64,000 nt of DNA from Paenibacillaceae bacterium GAS479. Lineage in GTDB: Bacteria > Bacillota > Bacilli > Paenibacillales > Paenibacillaceae. Positions within the stretch are counted from its first letter, which is position 1; each line of letters starts with the position of its first letter. Made by a program: the position numbers and the translations under genes. Below, one piece after another: positions 62,085 to 64,000 of this stretch. The notes beneath the pieces are model-generated. The model saw only the letters and a list, made by a program, of their open reading frames with translations, was not told the origin of the DNA and did no database searches. The stretch covers positions 3,241,501 through 3,305,500 of the forward strand of contig LT629764.1 in assembly GCA_900105225.1 (NCBI GenBank), read 5' to 3'.

Positions 62085-63158
62085 GTGAAAAGAAACGTCA
62101 ATAGCGTTGCTGGATTGCTTATAATGGCCATGCTGCTTTCAGCATGCAGCGAGCAGGTGGATGCTCCTGTCGAGACGGATCCGCCGCCGCTTGCAACTAC
62201 GGCTCCAAGCGCAGCGCCAAGCGCTTCGCCAACTCCGATCGTACCAGCGTTTACAGCGCCGCTAACCGGCAAGGGCGTGCAAGGGCCAATTAATACGAGG
62301 CCGTATCTCGTGATGATTAACAATCATCCCAAAGCGAGACCGCAGTCTGGACTCGGATCCGCCGACCTGTTCTATGAAGTGCTGGCGGAAGGAGAAGTCA
62401 CACGTATCCTTGCTGTGTTCCAGAGCCAGCCGCTGACGGGAGCAATCGGCCCGGTACGTAGCATCCGCCCGTATTTTATCGATTTAGGAAAAAGCCAGGA
62501 TGCCATTATGATTCATGCCGGAGGCAGTCCTGACGGATATGCCCAGCTTTCCAAAGAGAAGCTGAACCATTTGGATGAGATTACGAATGCAGGGTCCTAT
62601 TTCTGGAGGGACAAGTCAAGAAAAGCACCACATAACTTGTACACGAATTTGGAGAAGCTGGCGGCCGGTATCGACAGAAAAGGCTTCGAGACCAGCCAGC
62701 GGGGCACGGTTCGTTCGTATCCGTTCATCCAAGGAGATGGTGTAGAGCCGACTGGCAGCATGGCTACAACGCTCGATGTCACCTTTTTGCTGAAGTCGTA
62801 TAAGGTTTCTTACCGATATGACTCAGGGGCGAAGCGGTTTATGAGATTCATTAATGACGAGCCGCACAAGGATCTGAATGATAACAAGCAGCTCGCAGCT
62901 GACAACGTAGTTGTGCTGGAAGCGCCGCATCGCGTTCTGGATGACGCGGGACGCAGAGCCGTCGACCTGTCCAAGGGCGGGAAGGCGATGTTGTTCCAAC
63001 GAGGCAAAGCGCGGGAGGTTCAATGGAAGCGCAGCGCTGTGGATGATCTCATCCGGCTGTATGATGGAGCTGCAGAGGTGTCTCTTTATCCTGGGCAAAC
63101 ACATTTTTTGATTATCCCGGACAAGCCGGGACTCGGTGAGCGGCTACAATTCGGATGA
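62085..63158 (+). CDS. DUF3048-domain lipoprotein (YerB-like)
   Basis: The 357-residue protein has a lipoprotein signal ending in L-L-S-A-C (about residue 21), an Ala/Pro/Ser-rich linker, then the two halves of DUF3048: PYLVMINNHPKARPQSGLGSADLFYEVLAEGEVTRILAVF with GPVRSIRPYFIDLGKS, and, after VTFLLKSYKVSYRYD, the C-terminal VQWKRSAVDDLIRLYDGAAEVSLYPGQTHFLIIP. The family is widespread in Bacillota with no established biochemical function. The start is GTG at 62085 behind GGTGAGG. It is divergent from the ger operon and has its own terminator. Confidence 0.9.
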   Translation: MKRNVNSVAGLLIMAMLLSACSEQVDAPVETDPPPLATTAPSAAPSASPTPIVPAFTAPLTGKGVQGPINTRPYLVMINNHPKARPQSGLGSADLFYEVLAEGEVTRILAVFQSQPLTGAIGPVRSIRPYFIDLGKSQDAIMIHAGGSPDGYAQLSKEKLNHLDEITNAGSYFWRDKSRKAPHNLYTNLEKLAAGIDRKGFETSQRGTVRSYPFIQGDGVEPTGSMATTLDVTFLLKSYKVSYRYDSGAKRFMRFINDEPHKDLNDNKQLAADNVVVLEAPHRVLDDAGRRAVDLSKGGKAMLFQRGKAREVQWKRSAVDDLIRLYDGAAEVSLYPGQTHFLIIPDKPGLGERLQFG

Positions 63159-63192
63159 GGAAGGTTCCAGGCGCTTGTAATACGTTTACGTT

Positions 63193-63228
63193 AAGAAGGT
63201 ATCTCCGCTGCGAGAGCCTTCTTTTTTG
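63193..63228 (+). terminator. Rho-independent terminator after the DUF3048 gene
   Basis: AAGAAGG (63193-63199) pairs with CCTTCTT, with inner TCTC/GAGA pairs, and TTTTTT follows. Confidence 0.88.
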
Positions 63229-63359
63229 AGTTGATGGGAAATGATTACTCTTCATATACATAAATTAGAATATTTAGGTAAAAAATGAACGGACAGTCGG
63301 ACGCTGGAATGTTTCAATGAGTCAAGAAACGACAATTTTTGCACTAGGCCTATTTTGTC

Positions 63360-63376
63360 TTTACAATTCCTTTACA
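63360..63376 (+). promoter_or_regulatory. Candidate PhoP binding half-sites upstream of the DUF47 gene
   Basis: Two TTTACA hexamers start at 63360 and 63371, an 11-bp step. Bacillus PhoP recognises direct repeats of TT(A/C/T)ACA-like hexamers with about 5 bp between them. The second hexamer could also serve as a -35, with TAAGAT (63396-63401) as a -10 at 19 bp. A full Pho box needs more half-sites than I can see. Confidence 0.45.
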
Positions 63377-63456
63377 ACATGAGTATGAACTGTGATAAGA
63401 TAAGTTGGGCCTGAAAAGGCGGCAGTAACATTTTCCTGAAAGCAAAGGGGACGAAC

Positions 63457-64000
63457 ATGGCTAAGAAGAATATTTTCTTCAAAACGCTGGAAGAAATGGC
63501 GGATACGATTGTCGAGACCGTAGAGTTTTTTGCCAGAGGCGTGGATGATTTGTCGAATGTCGGCGAGTTCGCTAAGGCAATGAAAGAATACGAGAGTCAG
63601 TGTGACCGTTATACCCATACGATGATCATTGAGCTTAATCGGACCTTCATCACGCCGATCGAGCGCGATGACATTATGGCGCTGACGACTGCTCTTGACG
63701 ATGTGGTCGACGAAATCGAGGCTTGCGCTTCCCGTTTTGAGATGTACCAGGTAACGGACAAGGATGAGTACATTCGCTTGTTCGCGGACAACCTCGTCCG
63801 CAACTCCCATCAGGTCAAGAAAGCGATCTATCTGCTCACGCAGAAGAAGCTGCTTGCCATCCGCGAGCCAAACATCGCCATCAACGAGCTGGAGAATCAG
63901 GCTGACGACTTGCTGCGCGTAAGCATCAAGGCACTGTTCGCCAAAGAGAAAGATCCAATCGAGCTGATCAAGCGCAAAGAGCTTTACGAAATGCTGGAGC
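63457..64000 (+). CDS. DUF47 (PhoU-like) family protein, partial
   Basis: The gene runs off the window end after 181 codons. The helical N-terminal part (KNIFFKTLEEMADTIVETVEFFARG) and the blocks CDRYTHTMIIELNRTFITPIERDDI, LTTALDDVVDEIEA and IAINELENQADDLLRVSIKALF match the DUF47/YkaA family, four-helix PhoU-like proteins usually encoded with a Pit-type phosphate transporter, which would lie just outside. The ATG at 63457 follows AAAGGGG. The candidate Pho box upstream fits a phosphate role. Confidence 0.9.
   Translation, partial: MAKKNIFFKTLEEMADTIVETVEFFARGVDDLSNVGEFAKAMKEYESQCDRYTHTMIIELNRTFITPIERDDIMALTTALDDVVDEIEACASRFEMYQVTDKDEYIRLFADNLVRNSHQVKKAIYLLTQKKLLAIREPNIAINELENQADDLLRVSIKALFAKEKDPIELIKRKELYEMLE

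Overview
The window looks like chromosome of an endospore-forming Bacillota, most likely Paenibacillaceae. The grounds are strong AGGAGG-type ribosome binding sites, GTG and TTG starts, Rho-independent terminators, purine riboswitches, a GerA/GerB/GerC germinant-receptor operon, the heteromeric PurS/PurQ/PurL enzyme and a purEKBCSQLFMNHD gene order. The genus is an inference; no rRNA or tRNA gene is present to anchor it.

Layout. 1-0.8 kb: tail of an FtsX-like permease and its ABC ATPase, visibly A/T-richer than the rest. 0.9-3.5 kb (minus): hemL and an LCP cell-wall ligase. 3.8-7.3 kb: a three-gene ABC-2 exporter, then bcp. 7.4-10.3 kb: a secreted glycerophosphodiesterase and a polysaccharide deacetylase. 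10.8-16.5 kb: a MoxR / DUF58 / transglutaminase operon whose last gene ends in an extremely G+C-rich, alanine-rich tail. 17-22.7 kb: guaA, an MFS transporter, a guanine-riboswitch-controlled pbuG, a VOC protein and a small membrane protein. 22.8-31.5 kb (minus): a giant DUF11-repeat surface-protein locus that appears to be one gene split by a frameshift. 31.8-32.4 kb: a nitroreductase. 32.8-49.7 kb: the complete de novo purine (IMP) operon purEKBCSQLFMNHD, from a promoter and guanine riboswitch with a readable terminator/antiterminator to a terminator after purD. 49.9-57 kb: a TagO/WecA-type transferase, a second deacetylase, an FG-GAP-like lipoprotein and a two-component system. 57-62 kb: an alpha/beta hydrolase and a gerB-gerA-gerC operon (minus). 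62-64 kb: a DUF3048 lipoprotein and the start of a DUF47 protein behind a candidate Pho box.

How the genes connect. Two guanine-class purine riboswitches tie purine import (pbuG) and IMP synthesis (pur operon) to guanine level, while guaA has its own promoter with a leader too short for a riboswitch. Cell-envelope functions fill much of the rest: LCP ligase, polyprenyl-phosphate sugar transferase, two deacetylases, DUF11 surface protein and sensor kinase.

Most unusual. Five intergenic blocks carry a dispersed repeat (core TAACGRAACTGAG...TTATT) with nearly fixed geometry: two forward copies about 50 bp apart, a forward-to-inverted step of about 61 bp, then two inverted copies about 50 bp apart. 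Three of the five lie inside the purine operon, which is opened by three repeat-filled spacers of about 0.75-1 kb. Many otherwise ordinary proteins here (PurK, PurF, GerA, a response regulator, an ABC ATPase, DUF58, the transglutaminase) carry low-complexity or internally duplicated insertions at non-catalytic positions.
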